Below are positions 54,958-64,000 of a DNA stretch of 64,000 nt, one piece after another. Origin of the DNA: Cornus controversa (taxonomy: Eukaryota; Streptophyta; Magnoliopsida; Cornales; Cornaceae); the NCBI GenBank assembly GCA_026545225.1, contig CM048847.1, positions 11,464,501 to 11,528,500 on the forward strand, given 5' to 3'. A program made the translations under genes and the position numbers. A model generated the notes under the pieces. It did not search any database, was not told the DNA's origin, and worked only from the letters and a program-made list of their open reading frames with translations. Every line of letters begins with the position of its first letter. Position 1 is the stretch's first letter.

Positions 54958-56029
54958 CTAAAATAGTAAATGAACAAACCTATTATAATACATTGATGCA
55001 TCAAAAACAAAAAAACAAAATGAAGAAAACCACAAAAAAGAGAACTATGCCACCTAAACCAGAAAAGTGAGGTCAAGAACTCAATCTTATTGTCTACAAC
55101 AAAAGAACAAATCCAAGTTACCAGTATGAGTTAAAACCTATTGACTAAAAATTGTATATTCAGCTAGAATTTTGATACAGTGTTCCTTAAATATCTTCTT
55201 GGCTACTAAGTAGGTTACAGGTGGAGGTTTCCCTTGCACCAAGTTCTATTTTAGAAGTACATATAACATTAATTGAAATATATACGACTGAGAATGACAT
55301 GTGATTGTAAAGCCACAAGCTTGGATTTTTTGTAACATCAAAACACTTCCATTGCACATTTAAGACTATAAACAATAATGAAAGCTTATGAAAAATCAAA
55401 GAAATACACAAATTTTCATCTAGACAATTTCTCAAACAATATGCATGCGCACAAGAGACACTTGCCTACAGGATTTTGCATAATAACATTCAATATATCT
55501 CAACTTTGGAGACAAAATTAAAAAAATACACTCATATGATGTCAAAATATTTTGCAAGAGTATTGGACAATATTTGCACAAAATATAAAAAAAAAATAGT
55601 GCTTATGAAGAAGAACTTGAACTGTTTGCTTCATCTAGCTTTAATAAACCCTAGATTACCATAAAAGAAGAAAAAAAATACATCAAATTTTTTCAATAAA
55701 ATTGAACCAAGATAAAGAAAAAAGAAAATAAAATTGATTAAATATAAAATACCTGATATGCTTAGGTCGACGAAGCTTAGATGGAGTTCAATGAAACTTT
55801 ATTGTTCAGTTTTATGCATCACTTCGATTATAGTTCCACTTTAGGGTTTGGATATGGCTGATAGATTTTGAGAGGGAGAATCAATGTGATGAAAGAGGAA
55901 CTTCAGATGTACCAAAGAGTCAGACAAAAGGTGAAGAGGAATGTCATGAAATTAGGATGGCACCAGAGAGATAAAGAGAATGGCGTGAAAATATAAAGCG
56001 CGAGTTCTTTTTGAGATTTTGGCAAAAGG

Positions 56030-56329
56030 CAGGTAATCGAAATAACATTTGGGCAAAAAATGTTATTTTTAGTACTTATCAACGGGAGTCTTGTTACCTC
56101 GTTGAAGTTTGACAAATACCTCGTTAATATATGCAAACAACAACGGGGACATTTAGGGGCCGTGAAAACCTCTCTTTTACCAGGATTTAGATAAAATGCC
56201 GTGAAAGTATAACCTTTTATGAAAAATAATGATAGGCCTCTTATAAATCCCGTGAAAAGTAATTTCTATGACCCTAAACATAGAAATGTCGCGAATACTT
56301 CGTCGTGGAAACCTACTTTTCTTTTAGTG
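56030..56329. repeat. Right subterminal region of the CACTA element
   Basis: Dense in CCTCGTT, CCGTGAAAA, CGTGGAAAC and AACGGG words mirroring the left end, and ends CTTTTCTTTTAGTG. The terminal repeat is imperfect (CACTACAAGAAAG against CACTAAAAGAAAA). Confidence 0.8.
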
Positions 56330-56332
56330 TGC

Positions 56333-56858
56333 ATTGAGGAACTAACTCTCCTTGTTCATTTAGGAGCACAGTGATGCCAGATTTCTTTGGCACCACTTGT
56401 GTGGGGCTTAGCCACTTGCTATCTGAGATGGGGTATATAATACTGGAATCTAAAAATTTCACAACCTTCTTTATGACTACTTCTTTCATGTTAGGGTTTA
56501 GCTTATGCTGTGCCTCTCTTGAGGTCTTTGCATCATCTTCCAAATGTATGCGATGCATACAAATGGAAGGATCTACACCATTCAAATCGGCAACGCTCCA
56601 CCCTATAGCGCCTTTATGTTCCTTAAGTACCATTATGAGTGAACATTGTTGGTCATTTGTTAGATTTGAAACTATGATAATCAGAAGGGTGTCACTTGGG
56701 TTGAGGAACACATACTTGAGAGTAGCCAGTAAAGGTTTGAGCTCAAGTTGTGGAGGAGACATAATGGATGGAATTGGAGGAGTACTTGAAAGAGGAAGAA
56801 GAGGCTCGATGGGTACCTTCCATTTCAAAAATTCATTTACAATGGTGACATCAAGCAT
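56333..56858 (-). pseudogene. Athila-type B protease-RT linker and reverse transcriptase N-terminus
   Basis: Minus strand: ELKPLLATLKYVFLNPSDTL, VLKEHKGAIGWSVADLNGVD, PSICMHRIHLEDDAK, VVKFLDSSIIYPISDSKWLS, PTQVVPKKSGITVL, NEQGELVPQC, the start of the gypsy RT. It ends exactly at the CACTA insertion and continues at 44819. The frame is open throughout, so the break here comes from the insertion alone. Confidence 0.9.
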
Positions 56859-57420
56859 GCATTTACATCTTAAATTGATTGCTCGAAATCAAAGTCATCA
56901 TGATTGAAGTGACTTAGGCATGCCTCTAAAGGATCTTTGGTTAAGATGTGAGGGGCACTTCTTCAACAAGCTCATCCACAATATCCACACAAGAGCACTT
57001 ATTTTTGTCATTAGAAGTATGGTGGGATGCATTGAAGATGTTCAACCTTATCTTTATATTCCTGAATCGAATGCCCATCACCCTAGTACAAAAATTAACG
57101 CAAGCGTTAGCCGTAGCCGAGAAGAAATCATATAGAATGATCAGAATATGTCAAGTAGGGTTTTGGATGGGTTTCATATCAAGGACTATGAAGTCCACTT
57201 AAATGATTACATCTTCAATGATTCCACGTGGTTGCTTTACCAAGTGATTGGCAAGTTGCAACACCACCATGGTTGGCTTACGTTCCCTTAACCCTAATTA
57301 CTTGTAAATCGAGTAAGGGAGTAAGTTAACACTAGCTCCCAAATCAAGGAGGGCCCTCTCAAACTCTTGATCACCAATGACATAGGAAAAAGAGGGGTGT
57401 CGTGTTGAAAGATGGAACTT
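56859..57420 (-). pseudogene. Athila-type B protease
   Basis: In three frames the minus strand gives ALLDLGASVNLLPYSIYK-like sequence (about 57310-57350; the DLGA active-site variant as in C), a GIIEDVI block (about 57210), then FLATANACVN-like sequence at about 57100 and RFRNIKIRLNIFN. Frameshifts and stops throughout. Confidence 0.75.
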
Positions 57421-58630
57421 ACTTGCTCGGTTAGAAGGGCTTTCTTAGGAACTTGGTTATTGGATTTACGCTTTTGTATGCATAAGTCCTTTAAAAATTT
57501 AGCATATGGGGGAAATTTTCTTATAGCATCAAGGATAGGGAGATTAATTTTAACTTGTTTGAAAATCTCCATCATATCCAAAATTTTCTCTCCTTGCTTC
57601 CCAAAATGAGAAGGCTTACTTAATCTTTGTGAAAATGGAACTCTAGGTTCAAATGAAGCTTCTTGATTTAGAGTAGATGATAATTGAGCTTCATTAGCCA
57701 TTCCTTTATCTTTTGAAGAATTTAGATGTTTGGAAGAAATATTTGGATTTGGAATCGAATGAACTAAATTTGGATTCAAAATGGGAAATTTTGTATTCAA
57801 CGAGTGCTCACATTCTTTCTCTCTTAGTTTATCAACTTGATTTTCAAAGAACCTACCACTTCTTAGAGTTATAATTGATTCAGCTTGTTCTTGATGCATA
57901 TTCAAGAAAAAATAAGAAGGCTCATCAACTACATGTACTCCTTTAGAATTTGCCACCGGTTGGCTCGACAATCTCCCATCATCTCTTCTATTCAATGCAT
58001 TTGCTAGTTGTCCCATTTGGGATTCTATCTTTGACATAGATTGAGAGTGGGAATGCAATAATTGGGTATTAGACTCAAGGTTACCTAAAGACACCAACAC
58101 CTTGTCCTCAAAATTAGGATTTCGAGGAAGCGGTGGTGGAGTAGTGTAGAAACTTGAATTGGATTAATAATGTCTAGGTTGAAATTGAGATGGACCTTGT
58201 TGTCCTAGAGGTCCCCGAGGTCCTTGATTTTGATAATGACCTTGGTTTTCATTTTGAAAATTGGTTTGATCTCTCTAACCCGGATTATAAGAGTTGTGAG
58301 AAGAATTTTGGCCCGACCTAGAATAGAGGGCATTCACTTGCTCTTGAGTAAATTCGGGGTATTGCCCCACATGAAGAAAATTCCTAATATAATGAGAGAG
58401 TAGGAGAAGGAGAAGAAGTCCCAACCAATATAACTTGGTCCAGGTTTTTAGAGAGAGCATCTATTTTCATTTCGGTTGCGTGTTCTTTACGCAATTCAAA
58501 GATACTCTCAGTTTTGGTATTGGAGGGAGCAACATTCTTACCCTTCCTTTCAATTGAAGAATGTTGAGACAAATTTTCACTCAAGTTCTAGAAAAGAGTC
58601 CACGCCTTATCGGGACTTTTAAAAAAGAAT
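57294..58630 (-). pseudogene. Athila-type B gag, C-terminal part
   Basis: An open frame of 268 codons (57294-58100) begins LVSLGNLESNTQLLHSHSQS and includes SMSKIESQMGQLANALNRR, PVANSKGVHVVDE and DMMEIFKQVKINLPILDAIR, then KFPPYAKFLKDLCIQKRK, the region joining gag to protease in Athila. Upstream, 58130-58584 carries a Gly/Gln/Asn/Pro-rich stretch. The Tekay-like LTR at 58636 separates it from the gag N-terminal part. Confidence 0.88.
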
Positions 58631-59767
58631 GTACCTGTAGAGACCGTGATCAATTTTGGCCGGTTTTGCATTTTTCGCATTATAATTTCCATAAATGCAT
58701 ATTGGGAAGTTTTCGGGAGAATTGGGGAAGTTTGACTTTTTGGTCAAACCGGGGCCCGGGATGTGACTTAAGTGGGCTCGGGAATCCGGAAAATTCTTAG
58801 AAATATTTATTTTTGAGAATGGCTGAGACAAAATATTTAGAGAGTAGAGGAAGTGATTTCGAGTCCGTAGGAGTTTTCGAAATCGAAAAAGGAGTCCGGG
58901 AAGCTACGTTAAGTGGCTTAGGGGTATTTTGGTCTTTTCGTGACCTAGGGGCCTTAAATGGCCAAAATTTGCAGAGATATTTCATATCTCACGGCTGCTT
59001 CTCTCTCTATATTGCTCCCACTTCTTCTCTCTTCCTTCTCTCTAGATTTTGGTGGTCTTCGGCTTGGATTCAAGGCTTGCCGAAGGAGGGAGATACGTAG
59101 GGGACGGCTAGGGCTTCCCTTTGAACCGATCAAAGTCGCGGTTTGGCAAGGTTGACATTGCTGAAAATTTGAGAAGTGCTTGGAAGGCCTTCATCTTTGA
59201 GGTAGGGGTGTTCTTTCTCATCTACTTGTCGATTCTAGGGTTTCGGGTGAAGTGGTGAGAGCTAAGATTGTGTATTGCATGTTTTAGAGATGTAAGAGGG
59301 GTGGGATAAGGTATTTTTATTTTTCTCTTGAGTCTCTTGTATGCAATAGATGCGTATCTCCTAGTATGCATGATGTGAGTGACAAATGCATGAGAATGTG
59401 GGAGGATGAGAGCATGTATGCTTATACGCTAGCTTTTGTGCATATATGTGGAAATGTGTTATATTGGCCATATATGTGTTATATGTTGTAAGTGAGTTAA
59501 ATGCATGCTATATTTGTATAGAAAATATGTGCATTTGTAAAGCATGATTAAAATGTGCTTAAGTGAAGTTTTGTGAGCATATGTGGATATTATGCTAGGG
59601 TGCATGTATAGGTAAATATATGTGTGGTGTAGTGGAGATAAAATGCATGCTTTGTGTTTTTATTAATTAGCATGTGCATTGTGAGGCATAAAATTAAATG
59701 CTTGATGTTTATATGTTCGAAAATGCATATATTGGGGCCGTTGTGAGGAAACGGGGAAGTGTGGTTG

Positions 59768-60068
59768 AATTGCCTAGAGTAGGTCAATACTCGGAGAGGG
59801 CGTTGGAGTGGTTGCGTCACCTTGGAGTAGGTAGATACTCGGTGACGGTGGTTTACTCACCTTGGAGTAGGTAAATACTCGGTGGAGATTCTAAAAAGGT
59901 TGCCCAATCGCCTTGGAGTAGGTAAATACTCGGTGATTGTGGTTAGTCACCTTGGAGTAGGCAAATACTCGGTGAGAATTCAAGAAAGGTGGCCAAGTCA
60001 CCTTGGAGTAGGTAAATACTCGGTGACAGTGGTCTATCCACCTTGGAGTAGGTAAATACTCGGTGGCG
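59768..60068. repeat. Minisatellite with internal dyad in Tekay-like LTR copy 2
   Basis: Seven units containing CACCTTGGAGTAGGTAAATA then CTCGGTGA, at spacings of about 38-52 bp. Each unit is itself an inverted repeat: CACC..GAGTA-loop-TACTC.GGTG. Confidence 0.88.
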
Positions 60069-60962
60069 GAATTGGAATGGTGTGGAAAAGTGTCTCGGTT
60101 TCATGATTCGGTCAAGAATTATGTTGGGATGTCGGGTTGAGTCCGAGAGAGAGACAAGTGTATGATTATTGCCTTCGTTTGAATTATGAAGCATGATAAG
60201 TGTTTAATGCATCCCTATATGTATATATGCATTGTTGTGAGTGAACATGATATATGTTGAATGATATGAGAAATGTTGTGACATGCATCCATGTAGGTCG
60301 TGTCGGGTCGGCACTTAGGTGGGTTGGGGTATCTCTACTGAGCCGCAGTGGTGCTCACCCCTTTATTCTAAATATTTTACAGATAAAGCGCCGATGACGG
60401 ATGGGACATGAGTGTCCAAGTGGAACACTAGTGGTGGTTTTGCTATCTTTTGATTTTTGTGGCTATCCATGCCGGCTTGTGGCATGTGACTTATGTTTTG
60501 AGTTATGGTTGGACTTTGGACATATGTACTTTTGATGTATGTATTGGATTATAAACTTGTTGGGTGTGAAAAGACAACGGTTTAATATATGTAGCGCCCA
60601 TGGTGGCATTTTATTCATTTTGATGATGTTTTCATTTTGAATGGGTTGTGTGCGTGAAAGAAATGATTCATTTTGGTGTATGAATTAAATTATGAAAGTG
60701 ATTTGAGTGTGAGATTGGTGTTTTGGAAATGAATTTGGAAATCAAGGTTGGTTTATACACTTGAGTTATGGGTGTATTGTGAACCTAGGGAAGTTTCTAT
60801 GATTATGCAAGATTTGAGACTCAAATGTTTAGGTTGATGTGTGAGTATGATTTTATATCAATGGTAGATGATTTATATGAAATATGAATGATCTAAGGTG
60901 GTTTGGTTGAGATTCGGGTTCAATTTGATCTTGTATAGGTGTTTGGGAGTTCCGGGCAGTGC

Positions 60963-61208
60963 ATTTCGATTAATCGAAATGCCCATTTCGATTAATCGAG
61001 ATGCCCATCTCGATTGATTGAAATGGTTGCGAGATTTTATGTATTTTCAGGCCTTATTTCGATCAATCGAAGTCCCAGTTTCGATTAATCGAAATAATGC
61101 AGGTCCAAGATACCGAGAGGGTGTTTGCTTCGATTGATGGGGTCAAAATCTCGATTAGTCGAGATGCATTTCGATTGATCGAAATGCCAATTTCGATTGA
61201 TCGAGATT
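60963..61208. repeat. Palindromic word array in Tekay-like LTR copy 2 (TTCGATTAATCGAA)
   Basis: Eight dyads (TTCGATTAATCGAA, CTCGATTAGTCGAG, TTCGATTGATCGAG and variants) and one decayed copy, followed by ACTATTCATAG as in copy 1. The longest array in the window. Confidence 0.93.
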
Positions 61209-61590
61209 ACTATTCATAGCTTTTTTCCAAAACTTCATTTTGACGTAATTTCTTCGTTCTAGATCGGAATTGAGCGTGGTTTTTTTTGAACTTCAGTATT
61301 TTTGGATTCTATATTCAATGGTGTAAGTTTCAGTTCCATATTCCAAACACAGAAAGTTTTGAGGCTCGAAAGTGAGTGATTCTTAAAAGTGTTGGCGTGT
61401 AAATGTTCACTAAGGTGTGTGATTTGATGTAGGGCCCATGGGGGTTGGTTAAGATGGATTTGTGTGCATTCATATGCAAGAATTAGGTTAAGCTTCCGCA
61501 GGGAATAAGGGTAATGAGGGTCCATTGGGACTAATGGACGGGTTAACCTCCGGTTGCCCGGGAGACGGGGAATCGGGGCGTCACAGTACC

Positions 61591-62139
61591 CCCACAACTA
61601 GCATCTATCATTTACTTATAGGGTTCACCTAGGCCATCATAGTAGAAACCTTGTACCAATTGGCATTTAAGAATATCATGGTGTGGGCATGATCTCAAAA
61701 GGTCTTTCATTCTCTCCCACGTTTCATGGAATGCTTCTCCATCCCATTGAGAAAAACCAATGATGGCTCTACACACATCACTAGTCTTTCCCATTGGAAA
61801 GTAATTCTTTAGAAACTTCCGTTGCATTTTTGCCCAAGAGTTAATAGAATGGGGTACTAAGGAATTGAACCATTGTTTGGATTTATCGTTGAGTGATAAG
61901 GAGAAGAGAAGAAGCCTTAGGTCATCTTTCTTGAAGTTATTCAACCAGAGGGTTGAACATAATTCCAAGAAGTTATCTATGTGTTTGTAAGGGTCTTCAT
62001 TAGGTAGCCCATGGAAATAGTTTAGAAGACTAATGGTAGAGGATTTGATTTTAAAGTGATTCATCGCCACAGTTAGGAAATGAATACACGATGGTGATGC
62101 ATAGATAGTTGGAACATATAAACCCCTAAGAACCTCCAC
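61591..62139 (-). pseudogene. Athila-type B gag, N-terminal part
   Basis: An open frame of 175 codons: MNHFKIKSSTISLLNYFHGL, PNEDPYKHIDNFLELCSTLW, LRLLLFSLSLNDKSKQWFNS, WAKMQRKFLKNYFPMGKTSD, CRAIIGFSQWDGEAFHETWE, RMKDLLRSCPHHDILKCQLV, QGFYYDGLGEPYK. This is the retrotransposon gag capsid domain as in other Athila elements. Interrupted on the low-coordinate side by the Tekay-like LTR. It formed the virus-like particle. Confidence 0.92.
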
Positions 62140-62596
62140 ACCCGGTGGGGTGGTGCTTAAAGGATTGGATTTTGTTGTGCATTTATATTATCATTATATA
62201 ACATGTTTTCTCTCCTAGGTTCTCTAAACAATATAGGGTCCCTAGGAATGCCGCTATGTTATCTAAGAATTCGTTCAATTTTAAGATCACAAGGCAATAA
62301 CGGTAATTATAAGGATCTCCTACCTTGCATGTGAAAGTTACACTCCTAAATTATGCACAAAAACATAATTTAAACAATTAAGTGCAAGAATTGGATAGTA
62401 TACTCACAAAGAATTTGAGCTTAAGTCCCAAAGCTTTGAATGAGTGATAAATACCTAAAATGTAGCACTTAATAAGTAAGAACAAAGATACTTATAATTA
62501 AATAATTTAAAGAATTAGTTAGGTTAAAAATCAAACTAGACTCAATCTTATGATTTTAGCAATTAAACCATAGTCCCTTGCAACGACGCCAAAAAT
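62140..62596 (-). mobile_element. 5' leader of Athila-type B
   Basis: Non-coding leader between gag and the 5' LTR. It ends in the primer binding site. Confidence 0.7.
62574..62591 (-). other. Primer binding site of Athila-type B
   Basis: Minus-strand TGGCGTCGTTGCAAGGGA, 5 nt inside the LTR. It matches the Athila/Tat site TGGCGCCGTTGCCGGGGA at 15 of 18 positions, same place and spacing as in C. Confidence 0.88.
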
Positions 62597-64000
62597 TGAT
62601 GTGTTACTTTTGTATTTTGGCAAGCAAAGTATACTTTACCACTCGTAATAGAACGGATCCTTGGTAGATAAGGCTCTATGTAGAGGGTGTCGATCCCACA
62701 AAGACTACGTTGGTTTAATAGTTATAATCGAAGATTGGCTCTGGTTCAATTAGTAAACGATGATTGTTTGTTTGCTTAAGCTACTTGAATTATAGAAAAT
62801 GCGGTAATTGAAAAGAGTTTGAGAAAAGGATAAAGAACTTGGGTTTAGACATTACCACTAGCCTCATAACTTGTCCATTGTACTAAATCAGGAAATGCAT
62901 ATAAATGTGTACAAATGACGCATTTGGCAAGTGCTACCTACAAAGACGTCGTCAAGAGGATACATAAACCCAAACTAATGATAATCCATCTTCAATAGGC
63001 GTAATATACTTGCCTAACTACATTAACCTAATTACCTAAGTGCCTAATTTACCTACTTGTAGTGAAATTTCCTTCTCTATGCATGGATTATGAATGTCAA
63101 GAGTTGACACGTTCAAGTGAAAATAGGTACAAAACCATCACTTATAGTTCTTGTGAAAATATAAGTGTTTGAGGATCATGTGAAGCAACCTAAAATTCTA
63201 AGACAAGAATGATGAATTGAAACACATGAACATATAGAATTTGTAAACTTATATTGAAGACAAGGCACAAGGCTAGGTACAAATACACATATATACATAA
63301 AACCCCAATTCATTACAAAATTGACATAGTTACATGGTTAAGGTTTTTTCCAAATCCTAGAGAAGGAGTTAGTTGACCATGATGGTGAGGAGGCACTCCA
63401 TAGACAGAGATGATTCCAACTCCATATGGTCTTCAAGGCTTTGTCAAGACCTCATTTGAAGCTTTCCCTCCCTAGAAGTTCACTTCTCTCTCTAGAACTA
63501 CAAATATATCTCTCTATTACAAAAATATGTTCTATATCTAACTATAAGACTAAAATTGTGTTGACATCTGATTTCAAACTCAAAATATCCTAAAAATCAC
63601 TTGCAAAAGCTCTTTAGAGATGATTGGTGACAAGTGGACAAGTAGCTAAAACATCTTTGTTGACAGTTGTCTACTGCAAGCATTAACGACGCATCGTAAT
63701 GGATATTACAATGCATCAAAATTAAAATGCATCTTAATTTCCATTACGATGCATCAAAATTACTTGGCTTGGAAACTTTATTTCTTCTTGCTTGTAACTT
63801 CAGCTTTTGCACGTACTCTGCTAATTCTCATTGTAAGCTTTCAATCAGATGGTTTTGAGCTTGGAATGCATTCTTGAAATGATAGCAGAGTCGGATTAAG
63901 TCAATTTTTGGAATAGAACTTGAAATCATGAAAAACACAAAAGCACGTAAAAACTATACATTGTGTGCAGTTATGGGATTAAAATCATAAATAAAGGTGC
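62597..64000 (-). repeat. 5' LTR of Athila-type B, cut by the window edge
   Basis: Starts TGATGTGTTAC like the 3' LTR at 6155. The last bases align with 7501-7522, so about 29 bp are missing. Carries the GATGCATC word array at 63690-63762 with one more copy than the 3' LTR. Confidence 0.9.
63690..63762. repeat. Palindromic word array in the B 5' LTR
   Basis: GCATCGTAATGGATATTACA followed by ATGCATC repeats and ATTACGATGCATC, as in the 3' LTR, with an inserted ATGCATCAAAATTAAA unit. Confidence 0.88.

Larger units (their letters stand above)
44823..56329. mobile_element. CACTA (En/Spm) element, 11.5 kb, carrying host-gene fragments
   Basis: Begins CACTACAAGAAAGAAGG and ends TTTTCTTTTAGTG, flanked by the 3-bp duplication TGC (44820-44822 and 56330-56332), and it splits B's reverse transcriptase exactly there. 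The subterminal ends are rich in CCTCGTTAAT, TTTACG and CGTGAAAA words, including a 112-bp triplication at the left. No TNPD/TNPA-like transposase is recognisable. The interior has exons with splice sites from at least three different host genes in both orientations, plus a decayed LINE. Stretches 45300-45690, 45780-48270, 50800-51330, 51440-52270, 52800-54000 and 54960-56030 hold nothing I can identify beyond possible intron sequence. Confidence 0.9.
58636..61585 (+). mobile_element. Tekay/Del-like solo LTR (copy 2)
   Basis: 2950 bp, TGTAGAGACCGTG...GGGGCGTCACA, flanked by GTACC on both sides (58631-58635 and 61586-61590). No coding content. Contains a minisatellite and a palindrome array, listed separately. 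Its 3' end matches the first LTR end of copy 1 (up to 21260), but not copy 3. Confidence 0.9.
6155..64000 (-). mobile_element. Athila-type Ty3/gypsy retrotransposon B, nested host, runs off the right edge
   Basis: Two LTRs with the same termini (6155-7551 and 62597 to beyond 64000) bracket everything else. Read on the minus strand the order is 5' LTR, primer binding site, gag, protease, reverse transcriptase, RNase H, integrase, an extra ORF, 3' UTR, polypurine tract, 3' LTR. Pieces of a single reverse transcriptase are found at 56333-56858, 44570-44819 and 17361-18252, and join in reading order once the CACTA and element C are removed. The two LTRs differ at roughly one site in ten over their first 100 bp, so this is the oldest element of the nest. 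Every gene is broken. About 29 bp of the 5' LTR are outside the window. Confidence 0.9.

Noticed and set aside
56371-56907. 178-residue plus-strand frame
   Set aside because: It is antisense to the RT N-terminal region of element B, whose minus-strand motifs (VPKKSGITV and others) are unambiguous.
58813-59155. Plus-strand frames of 65-95 residues with hydrophobic stretches
   Set aside because: They lie within a Tekay-like solo LTR and are not shared as open frames by copies 1 and 3.
5333-61208. Regularly spaced short repeats as CRISPR-like arrays
   Set aside because: The words are 12-30 bp dyads with 2-20 bp irregular spacers inside plant LTRs; there are no spacers of constant length and no cas genes, and the DNA is eukaryotic.

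Overview
This is nuclear DNA of a flowering plant, probably a dicot. The evidence is a NIMIN-type immune regulator gene at the left end and plant-specific transposon lineages everywhere else: Athila-type and Tekay/Del-type Ty3/gypsy, several Ty1/copia, CACTA, hAT-like MITEs and an L1-type LINE. I see no tRNA, rRNA, CRISPR array or prokaryotic or organellar gene. The species cannot be named from the sequence.

Layout. Positions 1-4214 are host DNA with one convincing gene, an intronless NIM1-INTERACTING (NIMIN) gene on the minus strand (1155-1571). Its upstream region carries two copies of an as-1-like double TGACG element. Positions 4215-5840 are the 3' LTR plus 3' tail of a truncated Athila-type element (E). 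From 6155 to the right edge the window is one old Athila-type element on the minus strand (B; its 5' LTR should end about 29 bp beyond the window), exploded by later insertions.

The nest was resolved from LTR boundaries and target-site duplications (TSDs). Copia A (8091-13003, TSD ATTTA) sits in the 3' region of B. Athila-type C (18253-44564, TSD CTGGT) and an 11.5-kb CACTA element (44823-56329, TSD TGC) both split the reverse transcriptase of B. A Tekay-like solo LTR (58636-61585, TSD GTACC) splits its gag. Inside C are a recombinant Tekay-like LTR (18541-21390, TSD TAAGT), a Tekay-like solo LTR in C's integrase (36783-39536, TSD CAAAC) and copia D (22220-32531). Inside D are a MITE (24907-26350), itself holding a second MITE (25277-25714), and a Sirevirus-like solo LTR (29787-32332, TSD AGAGT). 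The deepest chain is B > C > D > MITE > MITE.

All retroelement genes here are broken by stops, frameshifts, deletions or insertions, so B, C, D and A are fossils. The CACTA element shows no recognisable transposase. It holds exon-intron fragments of at least three unrelated host genes (a cinnamoyl-CoA-reductase-like SDR, a ubiquitin E2 of the UBC23/24 or UBE2O type, and a Mrp/NUBPL-type Fe-S P-loop protein) and a decayed LINE, so it looks like a gene-capturing element.

The most unusual signal is a recurring architecture: arrays of 12-30 bp dyad-symmetric words in the LTRs of unrelated retroelements. Three Tekay-like LTRs keep the array at the same place but two of them use wholly different words. 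An Athila-type LTR and a Tekay-like LTR use almost the same word. Elements B and C each carry a further array about 0.5 kb upstream of their extra 3' ORF, and in B this internal array repeats the word used in its own LTR.
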